In this document: positions 42,101 to 50,632 of the stretch, one piece after another | How positions within the stretch are numbered: position 1 is the stretch's first letter | How the letters are laid out: every line of letters begins with the position of its first letter | Program-made: the position numbers and the translations under genes | Notes under the pieces: generated by a model | What the model was told of the DNA's origin: nothing | The model's database searches: none | What the model saw: the letters and a program-made list of their open reading frames with translations, nothing else | Source: Klenkia sesuvii | GTDB lineage: Bacteria > Actinomycetota > Actinomycetes > Mycobacteriales > Geodermatophilaceae | Direction of reading: 5' to 3' | Assembly (NCBI RefSeq): GCF_037083825.1 | Contig: NZ_JBAPLU010000021.1 | Location: 1-64,000 of the forward strand | Length of the DNA: 64,000 nt

Positions 42101-43369
42101 GTGACGGCCCCTCTCCCGCTGACCGGCGCGCTCGACGACCCCGCCCGGGCCCGCGACCTGGCGAAGATGAAGCGCCTGGCGACCGGGCTGTTCGTGGCCG
42201 CCGCGCTGGTGTTCCTGGCCTGCGTCCTGTTCGGGGGCGACCGCACCTGGGTGGGCTACGTCCGGGCCACGGCCGAGGCGTCGATGGTGGGCGCGCTGGC
42301 CGACTGGTTCGCCGTCACCGCGCTGTTCCGGCACCCGCTGCGGCTGCCGATCCCGCACACCGCGATCATCCCGCGCAAGAAGGACCAGATCGGTGAGAGC
42401 CTGGGCACCTTCGTGCAGGAGAACTTCCTCACCCCGGCCGTGGTCGACGAGCGGTTGTCCGGCTACGACGTCCCGGGCCGCATCGGCGAGTTCCTGGCCA
42501 CCCCGGGGCGGGCCGAGCGGCTGGCCGGCGACGCGGGGACCGCCGTCCGGGCGCTGTTCGACCTGCTCGACGACGACGTCGTGCAGGACGCCGTCGGGTC
42601 CCTGGTCGATCGCAAGGCGCGCGAGACCCCGGCCGCCCCGGTGCTGGCGCGGGTCATCGAGGCCGTGGTCGACGGCGACAAGCACCAGGACGTGCTGTCG
42701 GCCGGGCTGACGGGGCTGGCCGGGTTCCTGCGCGAGAACCGGTCGCTGTTCCGGGCGCAGCTGTCCGACGCCTCCCCCGCCTGGGTACCCGACTGGGTCG
42801 ACGACCGGGTGTTCGTGCGTGCCTTCGACGGCGTGCAGCGGTTCCTCGCCGAGGTCGGCGCCGACCCGGCGCACGAACTGCGCCGCTCCTACGACGCGCG
42901 GCTGCGGGCCTACGTCCACGCGCTGCGCACCGACCCGGCCACCGCCGCGAAGGTCGAGGAGTTCAAGGCCGAGCTGCTCGACCACCCCGCCGTCCGCACG
43001 TGGTCGGCCGGGCTGTGGGGCACCGCCAAGACCGCCCTGCTCACCGCCGCCGACGACCCCGACTCCGCGTTGCGCGCCCGCGTGGCCGACCTGGTGCGCC
43101 GGGCCGCGGTGCTGCTGCGCGAGGACGAGACGGTCCGCACGCAGGTGCAGAAGCAGACCCGGCGGGCCGCGCGGTGGGCCGTGCAGCGCTTCAGCGGCGA
43201 CGCCGCCGAGCTGGTGAGCACCACGGTCGCCCGCTGGGACACCGAGGAGACCAGCCGGCGCATCGAGCTGCAGGTCGGCCGCGACCTGCAGTGGATCCGG
43301 GTCAACGGCACCGTGGTCGGCGGCCTGGCCGGCCTGGTCATCTACACCCTGGCCCAGCTGCTGGGGTGA
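42101..43369 (+). CDS. DUF445 family protein
   Basis: 422 residues. N-terminal helix RLATGLFVAAALVFLACVLF, then the DUF445 core (ATAEASMVGALADWFAVTALFRHPLRLPIPHTAIIPRKKDQIGESLGTFVQENFL), a long helical body and a C-terminal membrane helix (VGGLAGLVIYTLAQLLG). The family (YjiN-like) is of unknown function and may tether to the inner membrane at both ends. The GTG start is 69 bases after the previous stop with a terminator between, so it has its own promoter. Confidence 0.85.
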   Translation: MTAPLPLTGALDDPARARDLAKMKRLATGLFVAAALVFLACVLFGGDRTWVGYVRATAEASMVGALADWFAVTALFRHPLRLPIPHTAIIPRKKDQIGESLGTFVQENFLTPAVVDERLSGYDVPGRIGEFLATPGRAERLAGDAGTAVRALFDLLDDDVVQDAVGSLVDRKARETPAAPVLARVIEAVVDGDKHQDVLSAGLTGLAGFLRENRSLFRAQLSDASPAWVPDWVDDRVFVRAFDGVQRFLAEVGADPAHELRRSYDARLRAYVHALRTDPATAAKVEEFKAELLDHPAVRTWSAGLWGTAKTALLTAADDPDSALRARVADLVRRAAVLLREDETVRTQVQKQTRRAARWAVQRFSGDAAELVSTTVARWDTEETSRRIELQVGRDLQWIRVNGTVVGGLAGLVIYTLAQLLG

Positions 43370-43372
43370 CCC

Positions 43373-43744
43373 TCAGCCGAGGCTGAACCCCGTCCACTCG
43401 AAGCCGGGGGACACCACGCAGCTGACCAGCACCTCGTCGTCCACCGGCGCCGCGCTCTGCCGCACCCCGGCCGGGACGAGGACCTGCGGGTGGGCGGCGT
43501 CCAGACGCACCTGGTGCTCCCCCACCTGCAGGTCGAGTGCGCCCGGGCCGTGCCAGAGCCACAGCTCGTCGGCGTCGACCGTGTGCGGCGCCGAGGACTC
43601 CCCCACGGCCAGCAGGTACAGGATCGCGGTCGCCTGCGGGCGCCCGCCGTCGCCGGCCGGGCCGGTCCAGGTGCGCCGGAACCACCCGCCCTCGGGGTGC
43701 GCGGCCAGGTCGAGGCGCTCGGCCGTGGCCGGCCGATCGCTCAC
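43373..43744 (-). CDS. DUF985 cupin protein
   Basis: About 123 residues. The sequence (LDLAAHPEGGWFRRTWTGPA ... AILYLLAVGESSAPHTVDADELWLWHGPGALDL ... VVSPGFEWTGFSLG) matches the Cupin_5/DUF985 family, a sugar-binding-like beta-barrel. Metal ligands may be His in SAPHTVDADE. Function is unknown. Two near-identical GTG contexts exist (43744 and 43759); the shorter is used. Confidence 0.8.
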   Translation of the reverse strand: MSDRPATAERLDLAAHPEGGWFRRTWTGPAGDGGRPQATAILYLLAVGESSAPHTVDADELWLWHGPGALDLQVGEHQVRLDAAHPQVLVPAGVRQSAAPVDDEVLVSCVVSPGFEWTGFSLG

Positions 43745-43780
43745 CGGACCCCCGCCCACCGGACCCCCGCTCCCCGACGA

Positions 43781-44860
43781 TCACGGACTCCCGGACGACC
43801 CGATGCGGCGTGGCGCGCGCACAGGTCCGTGATCACCGGGGAGGGGGGCGGGGTCAGCGGGGAGGGGGCGGGGCCAGCTGGGAGGGGGGCGGGATCTGCG
43901 GCGGGCGGAGGCCGCCGCGTAGAGGGCGAGGCTCGCGGCGACGCTGACGTTCAGCGACTCGGTGTCCTTGGTCATCGGGATGCCGACGACGACGTCGCAC
44001 CGCTCGCGCACGAGCCGGGACAACCCGGTGCCCTCGGCGCCCACGACCAGGGCCAGCGGGTCGGCGAAGCCGTCGAACTCGTGCAGCTCCATGTCCGCGT
44101 CGTCGCCGGCCAGGCCCACGGTCTGCAGGCCGGAGTCCTGGTAGGAGGCCAGCGCGCGGGGCAGGTTGACCGCGCGGGCCACCCGGATGCGGGCGGCCGC
44201 ACCGGCCGAGGTGCGCCAGGCCGAGGCCGTCATGCCCACCGCGCGGCGCTGGGGCACGACGACGCCGTGCGCGTCGAACGCCGCGGCCGACCGCACGACG
44301 GCACCGAGGTTGCGGGGGTCGGTGACGCCGTCGAGGGCCACGACGAGCGGCGCCCGGTGGCCGTCGCGGGCGATGTCGAGCAGGTCGTCGGGGTGCGCGT
44401 AGTCGTAGGGCGGCACCATCAGCCCGATGCCCTGGTGCAGTGCGCCGTCGCTCATGCGGTCGAACTCGGCGCGGCCGACCTCGAGCAGGGGCAGCCCGCG
44501 GTCGGCGGCCAGCTGCACGGCCTCGGCGATGCGCTCGTCGGTGCCGCCCCGGCTCGTGTCGCCGGTGACCACGTAGAGGGCGGTGGCGGGGATCGCCGCG
44601 CGCAGCGCCTCCACCACCGGGTTGCGGCCCAGCAGCAGCTCGGGCTGCTCCTCGCTGCGCTTGACGGCCCGGGCGCGGTTGTCCCGGCGGGCGGCGGCGG
44701 CCTTGGCCTTCTTGAACGCCGGGTGGTAGGGCCGGTCCTCGGCCTTCGGGGTGGCGCCGCGGCCGGCCAGCGACCGGCGGTTGTGCCCGCCGGTGCCGGT
44801 GGTGGCGCCCTTCTTGCCGGCGCCGGACGTCCGGCCGCGCCGCTGGCTGTTGCCCGCCAT
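43781..44860 (-). CDS. rlmB: 23S rRNA 2'-O-methyltransferase, RlmB/TrmH family, with extended C-terminus
   Basis: 359 residues. The basic N-terminal tail (1-70) is typical of actinobacterial members. The substrate-binding domain begins at LLGRNPVVEALRA. The SPOUT knot shows ALDGVTDPRNLGAVVRSA, LVVGAEGTGLSR and IPMTKDTESLNVSVAASLALYAA. The enzyme methylates a 2'-hydroxyl in 23S rRNA (G2251 for RlmB). Homologues usually stop just after the last helix; here about 33 Pro/Arg-rich residues are added by a G-rich tandem repeat read in frame. It is the last gene after cysS. Confidence 0.88.
   Translation of the reverse strand: MAGNSQRRGRTSGAGKKGATTGTGGHNRRSLAGRGATPKAEDRPYHPAFKKAKAAAARRDNRARAVKRSEEQPELLLGRNPVVEALRAAIPATALYVVTGDTSRGGTDERIAEAVQLAADRGLPLLEVGRAEFDRMSDGALHQGIGLMVPPYDYAHPDDLLDIARDGHRAPLVVALDGVTDPRNLGAVVRSAAAFDAHGVVVPQRRAVGMTASAWRTSAGAAARIRVARAVNLPRALASYQDSGLQTVGLAGDDADMELHEFDGFADPLALVVGAEGTGLSRLVRERCDVVVGIPMTKDTESLNVSVAASLALYAAASARRRSRPPPSWPRPLPADPAPLPGDHGPVRAPRRIGSSGSP
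43838..43897. repeat. 21-bp G-rich tandem repeat in the 3' end of rlmB
   Basis: Almost three copies of a unit close to GGGGAGGGGGGCGGGGTCAGC lie on the plus strand. Each has several runs of four to six G, so the plus strand could form G-quadruplexes. The unit is a multiple of three and encodes the extra tail of the rRNA methyltransferase. Confidence 0.8.
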
Positions 44861-44909
44861 CAGCGGGTCACCTCTTCCTCGTCGATCGTGGTGCTGCTGC
44901 CGCCGCGGG

Positions 44910-46310
44910 TCACCGGGAGAGCTCCCACCGGGGGCCGGACGGGGTGTCCTCGACGACGACGCCGAGGGTGGTCAGCTGGTCGCGGACGGCGTCGGCGGCC
45001 GCGTAGTCCTTGCGGGCCCGGGCCGCGGCGCGCTGGTCGAGGGCCAGCCGCACCAGGCCGTCGGTGACCTCGGTCAACCGGGTGTCGGTGCCGCCCTCGG
45101 CCCACTGCGGGTCGAGCGGGTCCAGGCCGAGGACGCCGAGCATGGCCCGCACGGCGCCCAGCTCGGCGGCCACGGCGGCGTCGTCGCCCTCGGCCAGCGC
45201 CGTGTTGCCGGTGCGGGCGTGCTCGTGGGCCACCGCGACGGCCGCCGGTGTCCCGAGGTCGTCGTCCAGCGCGGCGGCGAAGGCGGCGGGCAGCGGCCCG
45301 CCCTCGGTGACCCCGACCCGCTCGACCGCCCGGCGCACGAACGACTCCAGCCGCCGGTAGGCCGCGCCGGCCTCGGCCAGCGCCGCGTCGGTGAACTCGA
45401 CGGTCGAGCGGTAGTGCGGGGCGACCAGGTAGTAGCGCAGCTCGACCGGGCGCACGCGGGTGACGACCTCGTCGACGAGGGCGGTGTTGCCCAGCGACTT
45501 GCTCATCTTCTCCCCGCCGAGGGTCACCCAGCCGTTGTGCAGCCAGTACCGGGTGAAGGGGTCACCGGCCGCGCGGGACTGGGCCTGCTCGTTCTCGTGG
45601 TGCGGGAAGCGGAGGTCCAGCCCGCCGCCGTGGATGTCGAACTCCTCGCCCAGGTACTTGTGGGCCATGGCCGAGCACTCGAGGTGCCATCCGGGCCGCC
45701 CCCGGCCCCAGGGGGTGTCCCAGGACGCGGTCGCCGGGTCGGTGGGCTTGTGCGCCTTCCACAGCGCGAAGTCGCGGGGGTCGCGCTTGAGGTCCTCGGT
45801 GTCGGAGTCGGCGGCGGGCTGCAGGTCCTCGACCCGCTGCCCGGTGAGCTCGCCGTAGGCCGGCCACGACCGGACGTCGAAGTACACGTCGCCGCCGGCG
45901 GCGTAGGCGTGCCCGCGCTCGACCAGCCGGGCGATCATCTCGACCATCTCGGGCACGTGGCCGGTGGCCCGCGGCTCGTAGGTGGGCGGCAGCGTGCCCA
46001 GCACCTGGTAGGCGCGGGTGCAGGCCAGCTCGTTGCGGTAGGCCCAGTCCCACCACTCGACGCCGGCGGCGGCGGCCTTGGCCAGGATCTTGTCGTCGAC
46101 GTCGGTGACGTTGCGGACGAACGTGACCTCGAGGCCGCCGTGGGTGAGCCAGCGGCGGAGCACGTCGAAGGCCAGCGCGGCGCGCACGTGCCCGATGTGC
46201 GGGGGGCCCTGCACGGTCAGCCCGCAGACGTACATCGACACCTCGCCGGCACGCAGGGGCGTGAAGTCGCGCACGGCGCGCGCGGCCGTGTCGTACAGGC
46301 GGAGGCTCAC
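44910..46310 (-). CDS. cysS: Cysteinyl-tRNA synthetase
   Basis: A 466-residue class I synthetase. The zinc-binding and HIGH region is YVCGLTVQGPPHIGHVRAAL, the KMSKS loop is GEKMSKSLGN, and the zinc-site HHENEQAQS and WHLECSAMA are also present. Length is normal. The GTG start overlaps the ispF stop (GTGA). Its place after carD-ispD-ispF matches mycobacteria. Confidence 0.95.
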   Translation of the reverse strand: MSLRLYDTAARAVRDFTPLRAGEVSMYVCGLTVQGPPHIGHVRAALAFDVLRRWLTHGGLEVTFVRNVTDVDDKILAKAAAAGVEWWDWAYRNELACTRAYQVLGTLPPTYEPRATGHVPEMVEMIARLVERGHAYAAGGDVYFDVRSWPAYGELTGQRVEDLQPAADSDTEDLKRDPRDFALWKAHKPTDPATASWDTPWGRGRPGWHLECSAMAHKYLGEEFDIHGGGLDLRFPHHENEQAQSRAAGDPFTRYWLHNGWVTLGGEKMSKSLGNTALVDEVVTRVRPVELRYYLVAPHYRSTVEFTDAALAEAGAAYRRLESFVRRAVERVGVTEGGPLPAAFAAALDDDLGTPAAVAVAHEHARTGNTALAEGDDAAVAAELGAVRAMLGVLGLDPLDPQWAEGGTDTRLTEVTDGLVRLALDQRAAARARKDYAAADAVRDQLTTLGVVVEDTPSGPRWELSR

Positions 46311-46810
46311 TGCGCCGAGTCTACGGAGGTCCCCGGCGCGCTCCGGACCACGAGCGCGGTGGCCACGGCCGCCCGGCCCTCCCCGCGACCGGTGAGCCCG
46401 AGACCGTCGGTGGTGGTGGCGGTCAGCCCGACCGGGGCGCCCAGGGCCGCCGAGAGCACCCGCTCGGCCTCGGCCCGGCGCGGACCGACCTTGGGGGTGT
46501 TGCCGATCAGCTGCACGGTGGCGTTGCCCACCACCCAGCCGGCGGCGGCCAGGGTCTCGCGGACGTGCACCAGCACGTCGGCCCCGCGGGCGCCGGCCCA
46601 GCGGGGGTCGTCGGTGCCCAGCAGACCGCCGATGTCCCCCAGCCCCGCGGCCGACAGCACCGCGTCGATGAGCGCGTGCGCGACGACGTCGCCGTCGGAG
46701 TGCCCGGCGCAGCCGTCGACGCCGGGCCACTCGAGACCGGCCAGCCAGCAGGTGCGCCCGGCCTCGACGGGGTGGACGTCGGTGCCGGTGCCGACCCGGG
46801 GCAGCGTCAC
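46307..46810 (-). CDS. ispF: 2-C-methyl-D-erythritol 2,4-cyclodiphosphate synthase
   Basis: A 167-residue MEP-pathway enzyme making the cyclic diphosphate for isoprenoids. TGTDVHPV holds the zinc Asp and His; CAGHSDGDVVAHALIDAVLSAAGLGDIGGLLGTDDPRW, NTPKVGP and ATTTDGLGLTGRGEG are family signatures. The GTG start overlaps the ispD stop by 4 bases, and the stop overlaps the cysS start. Confidence 0.95.
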   Translation of the reverse strand: MTLPRVGTGTDVHPVEAGRTCWLAGLEWPGVDGCAGHSDGDVVAHALIDAVLSAAGLGDIGGLLGTDDPRWAGARGADVLVHVRETLAAAGWVVGNATVQLIGNTPKVGPRRAEAERVLSAALGAPVGLTATTTDGLGLTGRGEGRAAVATALVVRSAPGTSVDSAQ

Positions 46811-47520
46811 CGGGCCACCGCGTGCCGCTCGGCCAGGACGAGGTCGTGCGGCACCGTGATCTTGGCGGCGAGCTCGTCGCCGGGGACGGTGTGCACGGGC
46901 ACGCCCAGCGCCCGGACGACGGAGGCGTCGTCGGTGAAGACCTGCTGGTCGGTGACGGCGGCGTAGGCGGCCACCAGCGTCGCGCGGTCGAACCCCTGGG
47001 GGGTCTGCACCCGGCGCAGGGCAGCCCGGGCGACCTCGGCGACCACGCGGTCGCCGTCGACCTCGACCGTGGTGTCGACCACCGGCAGCACGGGGACGAC
47101 GGCCCGCGCGCCGGCGGCCAGCGCGGCCAGCACGCGCGCCACCACCGCGGCCGGGGTGAAGGGCCGGGCGGCGTCGTGCACCAGCACCGGGCCCGCCCCG
47201 TCGGCGCACCGCGCGAGGGCGTTGCGCACCGACCCGGTGCGGGTGGCGCCGCCGGGGACGAGGGCGACCTCGGCGGGCAGGACGGCGGCGAAGGCGTCGC
47301 GGTGCTCGGCCGGGACGGCGACGACGACGTCGGTGACCCCGGCGTCCAGCAGGCCCGCGACGGCGTGGGCGACGAGCGGGCGTCCGCCGACCTCGACCAG
47401 GGCCTTGGGCACGGGCGAGCCGGCGCGGACCGCGCCCAGACGCACTCCGCTCCCGGCCGCGACGACCAGGGCGGTCGCGGGTCCGGGAGCGGTGAAGTGG
47501 TGCGGGGGGTTCGTGCTCAG
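46807..47520 (-). CDS. ispD: 2-C-methyl-D-erythritol 4-phosphate cytidylyltransferase, apparent CTG start
   Basis: About 237 residues. It forms CDP-methylerythritol from CTP. The nucleotide-binding start VVAAGSGVRLG, KALVEVGGRPLVAHAV, VHDAARPF and TPQGFDRATL are all present. No ATG, GTG or TTG exists in frame before the GTG inside the essential AAGSGVRLG motif, nor for at least 25 codons upstream. CTG at 47520 overlaps the carD stop as CTGA, the same geometry as the ATGA and GTGA junctions nearby. I therefore place the start there; ACG two codons later is the other option. Confidence 0.88.
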   Translation of the reverse strand: MSTNPPHHFTAPGPATALVVAAGSGVRLGAVRAGSPVPKALVEVGGRPLVAHAVAGLLDAGVTDVVVAVPAEHRDAFAAVLPAEVALVPGGATRTGSVRNALARCADGAGPVLVHDAARPFTPAAVVARVLAALAAGARAVVPVLPVVDTTVEVDGDRVVAEVARAALRRVQTPQGFDRATLVAAYAAVTDQQVFTDDASVVRALGVPVHTVPGDELAAKITVPHDLVLAERHAVAR

Positions 47521-47999
47521 CTGGCGAGCACCTCGTCGAGCAGCACCTCGGCCTTGTCCTCGTTGGTGCCCTCGGCGAGCGCGAGCTCGCTGACCAGGAT
47601 CTGGCGGGCCTTGGAGAGCATGCGCTTCTCCCCGGCCGACAGGCCACGGTCCTTGTCGCGGCGCCACAGGTCGCGGACGACCTCGGCGACCTTGTTCACG
47701 TCGCCGGAGGCCAGCTTCTCGAGGTTGGCCTTGTAGCGGCGCGACCAGTTGGTCGGCTCCTCGGTGTGCGGGGCGCGCAGCACCTCGAAGACCTTGTTCA
47801 GGCCCTCCTGGCCGACGACGTCGCGGACGCCCACGATCTCCGCGTTGTCGGCCGGGACGCGTACGGTCAGGTCGCCCTGGGCGACCTTGAGCACGAGGTA
47901 GGCCTTCTCCTCGCCCTTGATGGTGCGCTTCTCGATCGCCTCGATGAGCGCAGCGCCGTGGTGCGGGTAGACGACGGTCTCGCCGACAGTGAAGCCCAT
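47517..47999 (-). CDS. carD: CarD family RNA polymerase-binding regulator
   Basis: A 160-residue protein that stabilises open promoter complexes. The N-terminal RNAP-interaction domain is MGFTVGETVVYPHHGAALIEAIEKR..., and the C-terminal helical DNA-binding part includes NWSRRYKANLEKLASGD with the conserved Trp. The ATG at 47999 is preceded by AAAGGGG. It heads the carD-ispD-ispF-cysS-rlmB string. Confidence 0.95.
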   Translation of the reverse strand: MGFTVGETVVYPHHGAALIEAIEKRTIKGEEKAYLVLKVAQGDLTVRVPADNAEIVGVRDVVGQEGLNKVFEVLRAPHTEEPTNWSRRYKANLEKLASGDVNKVAEVVRDLWRRDKDRGLSAGEKRMLSKARQILVSELALAEGTNEDKAEVLLDEVLAS

Positions 48000-48026
48000 G
48001 TGTGTGTGACCCCTTTCGCTCCGCCC

Positions 48027-48035
48027 AGAATACCA
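48027..48035 (-). promoter_or_regulatory. Extended -10 promoter of carD
   Basis: On the minus strand TGGTATTCT is an extended -10 element (TGn plus TATTCT) about 27-36 bases upstream of the carD ATG. No convincing -35 hexamer is seen, which suits an extended -10 promoter. Confidence 0.5.
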
Positions 48036-48120
48036 CGGGACGGGTGGCACCGGACTGGTTGGTCCTGCCAAATGTGCAGGTCAGGGGCTTGTCGCTGGTC
48101 AGGACGGGGTTGACAGAGGG

Positions 48121-48990
48121 GTGGTCGGTGTGCCTGTGGACGACGAGGGCGGCTCCCCGGGGGCCTGGCGGACGGTCTCGGCGATGGCGCTGGCGACCCA
48201 TCTGGGACCCACCGTCGCGGTCACCGCGGTGGCCACGCTGCTCGCCGCCGCCGCCGACGTCGGCGGCGCCCGCACGGTGCTCGTGGCGGTGGCGGTGCTG
48301 GCCGGGCAGGCGTCGATCGGCTGGAGCAACGACTGGCTGGACGCCGACCGCGACGCGGCGGTCGCCCGCACCGACAAGCCGACGGTGCAGGGCGTGGTCA
48401 CCCCGGCGCGGCTGCGCGCCGCCGCGCTCACCGCCGTGGTCCTCGCCGTGGTGACCTCGCTGGCCCTGGGCCCCGCGCCCGGGGTGCTCCTGCTGGGCGT
48501 GGTCGCCGGCGGCTGGGCCTACAACGCCGGGCTCAAGCGGACCGCCGCCTCCCTGCTGCCCTACCTGGTCGCCTTCGGCCTGCTGCCCGCCGGCGTGGTC
48601 GCGGCGGCGCCCGGCACCCCGGTGGCCCCCTGGTGGCTGGTGGCCGCCGGCGCGCTGCTGGGCGGGGCGGCGCACCTGGCCAACGTGGCCCCCGACCTGG
48701 AGGACGACGCCGCCACCGGCGTGCGGGGCCTGCCCCACCGGCTCGGCGCCACCGTCTCGGCCCTGGTCGCCGCCGGGCTGCTGGGGGCGGCGTCGCTGGT
48801 GCTGGTGCTCGGGCCGGACGGCCCGCCGTCCGTGCCGGGCTGGGTGGCGCTGGTGGTCGCCGTCCCGGCCCTGGTCGTGGCCTCCCTCGCCGGCACCGAA
48901 CGGTTCCGGGCCGCCGCCTTCCCGGCCGTCATGCTGCTGACCGTCGTCGACGTCGTCCTGCTCGTGCTCGGCGGGGCCGCCCTCCGGTAG
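48121..48990 (+). CDS. UbiA family prenyltransferase
   Basis: 289 residues, eight or nine helices. The first Asp-rich motif is SNDWLDADRD (NDxxDxxxD) and the second is PDLEDDAATG, the pair that binds Mg-prenyl diphosphate. Members attach prenyl chains to aromatic or other acceptors. The acceptor is unknown here; quinone genes are not adjacent. The GTG start is at 48121, with GTG at 48130 possible. It is divergent from carD and convergent with the photolyase gene (gap 6 bases). Confidence 0.88.
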   Translation: MVGVPVDDEGGSPGAWRTVSAMALATHLGPTVAVTAVATLLAAAADVGGARTVLVAVAVLAGQASIGWSNDWLDADRDAAVARTDKPTVQGVVTPARLRAAALTAVVLAVVTSLALGPAPGVLLLGVVAGGWAYNAGLKRTAASLLPYLVAFGLLPAGVVAAAPGTPVAPWWLVAAGALLGGAAHLANVAPDLEDDAATGVRGLPHRLGATVSALVAAGLLGAASLVLVLGPDGPPSVPGWVALVVAVPALVVASLAGTERFRAAAFPAVMLLTVVDVVLLVLGGAALR

Positions 48991-48996
48991 CCGAGC

Positions 48997-50529
48997 TCAG
49001 AAGGGGTCGGTGCCGCGGGCGCGCTCCTGCTCGACGACCGCCTCGAGGTCCTTGAGCCGGTTCAGCCCGGCCAGCGGCTGGGCCATGCGGCGGTTGCCCC
49101 GCAGCACCGGTTCGACGCGGTCCAGGAAGCCCCAGTAGCCGGCGGTGAACGGGCACGCGTCCTCGCCGAGCCGCTTCCTCGGGTCGTAGCGGCACCCGCC
49201 GCAGTAGTCGCTCATGCGGTCGATGTAGGCCCCGCCCGAGGCGTAGGGCTTGGTCGCCAGCACCCCGCCGTCGGCGTGCTGGCTCATGCCCACCACGTTG
49301 GGCACCATCACCCAGTCGTAGCCGTCGACGAAGGTGCGGTGGAACCAGTCGGTCATCGCGGCCGGGTCGATGCCCCGCTGCAGGGCGTAGTTGCCCAGCA
49401 CCATCAGCCGCGGGATGTGGTGCACCCAGCCGCGGTCGCGCAGGTCGCCGACCACCCCCGAGAGGCAGGCGGCGTCGAGGTCGGCGGGGTCGAGGTCGGC
49501 CAACCACGCCGGGACGGCGGCGCGCGCGTCGAGGGCGTTGCGGCCCCGGTAGTCCCGGCCCAGGTGCCAGTACAGGTGCCAGATGTAGTCACGCCACCCC
49601 ATCACCTGGCGCACGAAGCCCTCGACCGAGTTCAGCGGCAGGTCCTCCTCGCGGAAGGCCTGCTCGGCCCGCTGCACGACCTCGGCCGGGTCGACCAGCC
49701 CCAGGTTCATCGGCGCGGACAGCAACGAGTGGGCCAGCCACGGCTCGTCGGCCAGCATCGCGTCCTCGTGCGGGCCGAAGGCGGCCAGCCGGTGGGTCAG
49801 GAAGTCGCGCAGCCGGTGCAGCGTCTCGCGCCGGGTCGCCGGGAACAGGCGTGGGCCGTCGGCGCCGACGAAGGACACGTCGCCGTCGCGCTCCCAGCGG
49901 TCGAGGTCGGCGCGCACCTCCTCGTCGACCTCGTCCTCGGTCGGCAGCCACGGCTCGGGCGCCGGGGAGCGGCCGTCGGCCGGCGGGGGCTCGCGGTTGT
50001 CGTGGTCGAAGTTGTACTTCCCGCCGGTGGGGTCGGCGCCGTCCATGAGGACGTCGTGGTGCTGGCGGGCGGCCCGGTAGAAGTCGTCCATGAGCAGCCG
50101 CTTGCCCCCGTCGGTGCCGCGGCCGGTGGCCCAGCGCCGGAAGGTCTGCTCGTCGGTGACGAACCCCCGGGAGGCCAGCACCTGCACGCCGTCGCGGCCC
50201 AGCACGAAGTCGCGCGCGGCCCAGGTGGTGGGGGCGCAGACGCTCAGCGGTTCGTCGACGGAGTCCAGCGCCTCGCCGTAGGTGTCCACCTGGAGGAAGC
50301 GCGCGCGGTCGCCCAGCTCGGCCGCCCGGTGGCGCAGCGCCGAGAGGACGAGGTGCGCCTTCTGCCGGTGGAACCGGCGCCGCCGGAACACCGACCGGGC
50401 CTCGACGAGCAGCACGTCCTGGTGCGGGTCGTCCAGGAAGTGCGGGCCCAGCTGGTCGGCGAAGCACCACCGCCGCGTGCCCGGCGCCCGCGCCGGGAAG
50501 TCGGCCAGGGCCGGGTCCTCGTCAGCCAC
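48997..50529 (-). CDS. Cryptochrome/photolyase, iron-sulfur bacterial type (PhrB-like)
   Basis: 510 residues. The N-terminal alpha/beta antenna domain (RRWCFADQLGPHFLDDPHQDVLLVEARSVFRRRRFHRQKAHLVLSA) and the FAD-binding C-terminal domain (QVMGWRDYIWHLYWHLGRDY, NYALQRGIDP, FVDGYDWVMVPNVVGMSQHADGG) match the FeS-BCP group. The cluster cysteines can be seen near the end in DYCGGCRYDP and DACPFTAGYWGF, with one more upstream (AACLSG). The family repairs (6-4) photoproducts with light, fitting a sun-exposed soil or rock organism. Confidence 0.9.
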   Translation of the reverse strand: MADEDPALADFPARAPGTRRWCFADQLGPHFLDDPHQDVLLVEARSVFRRRRFHRQKAHLVLSALRHRAAELGDRARFLQVDTYGEALDSVDEPLSVCAPTTWAARDFVLGRDGVQVLASRGFVTDEQTFRRWATGRGTDGGKRLLMDDFYRAARQHHDVLMDGADPTGGKYNFDHDNREPPPADGRSPAPEPWLPTEDEVDEEVRADLDRWERDGDVSFVGADGPRLFPATRRETLHRLRDFLTHRLAAFGPHEDAMLADEPWLAHSLLSAPMNLGLVDPAEVVQRAEQAFREEDLPLNSVEGFVRQVMGWRDYIWHLYWHLGRDYRGRNALDARAAVPAWLADLDPADLDAACLSGVVGDLRDRGWVHHIPRLMVLGNYALQRGIDPAAMTDWFHRTFVDGYDWVMVPNVVGMSQHADGGVLATKPYASGGAYIDRMSDYCGGCRYDPRKRLGEDACPFTAGYWGFLDRVEPVLRGNRRMAQPLAGLNRLKDLEAVVEQERARGTDPF

Positions 50530-50632
50530 ACCCGCTCACCTCCACGCGCGCATCGTGGGGTGACCGTTAGGCTCTGCGCGACTCGAGTCGACGAAGCCCG
50601 GGGTTCCCCGGTGCCGTAGGAGGTCCCCCGCC

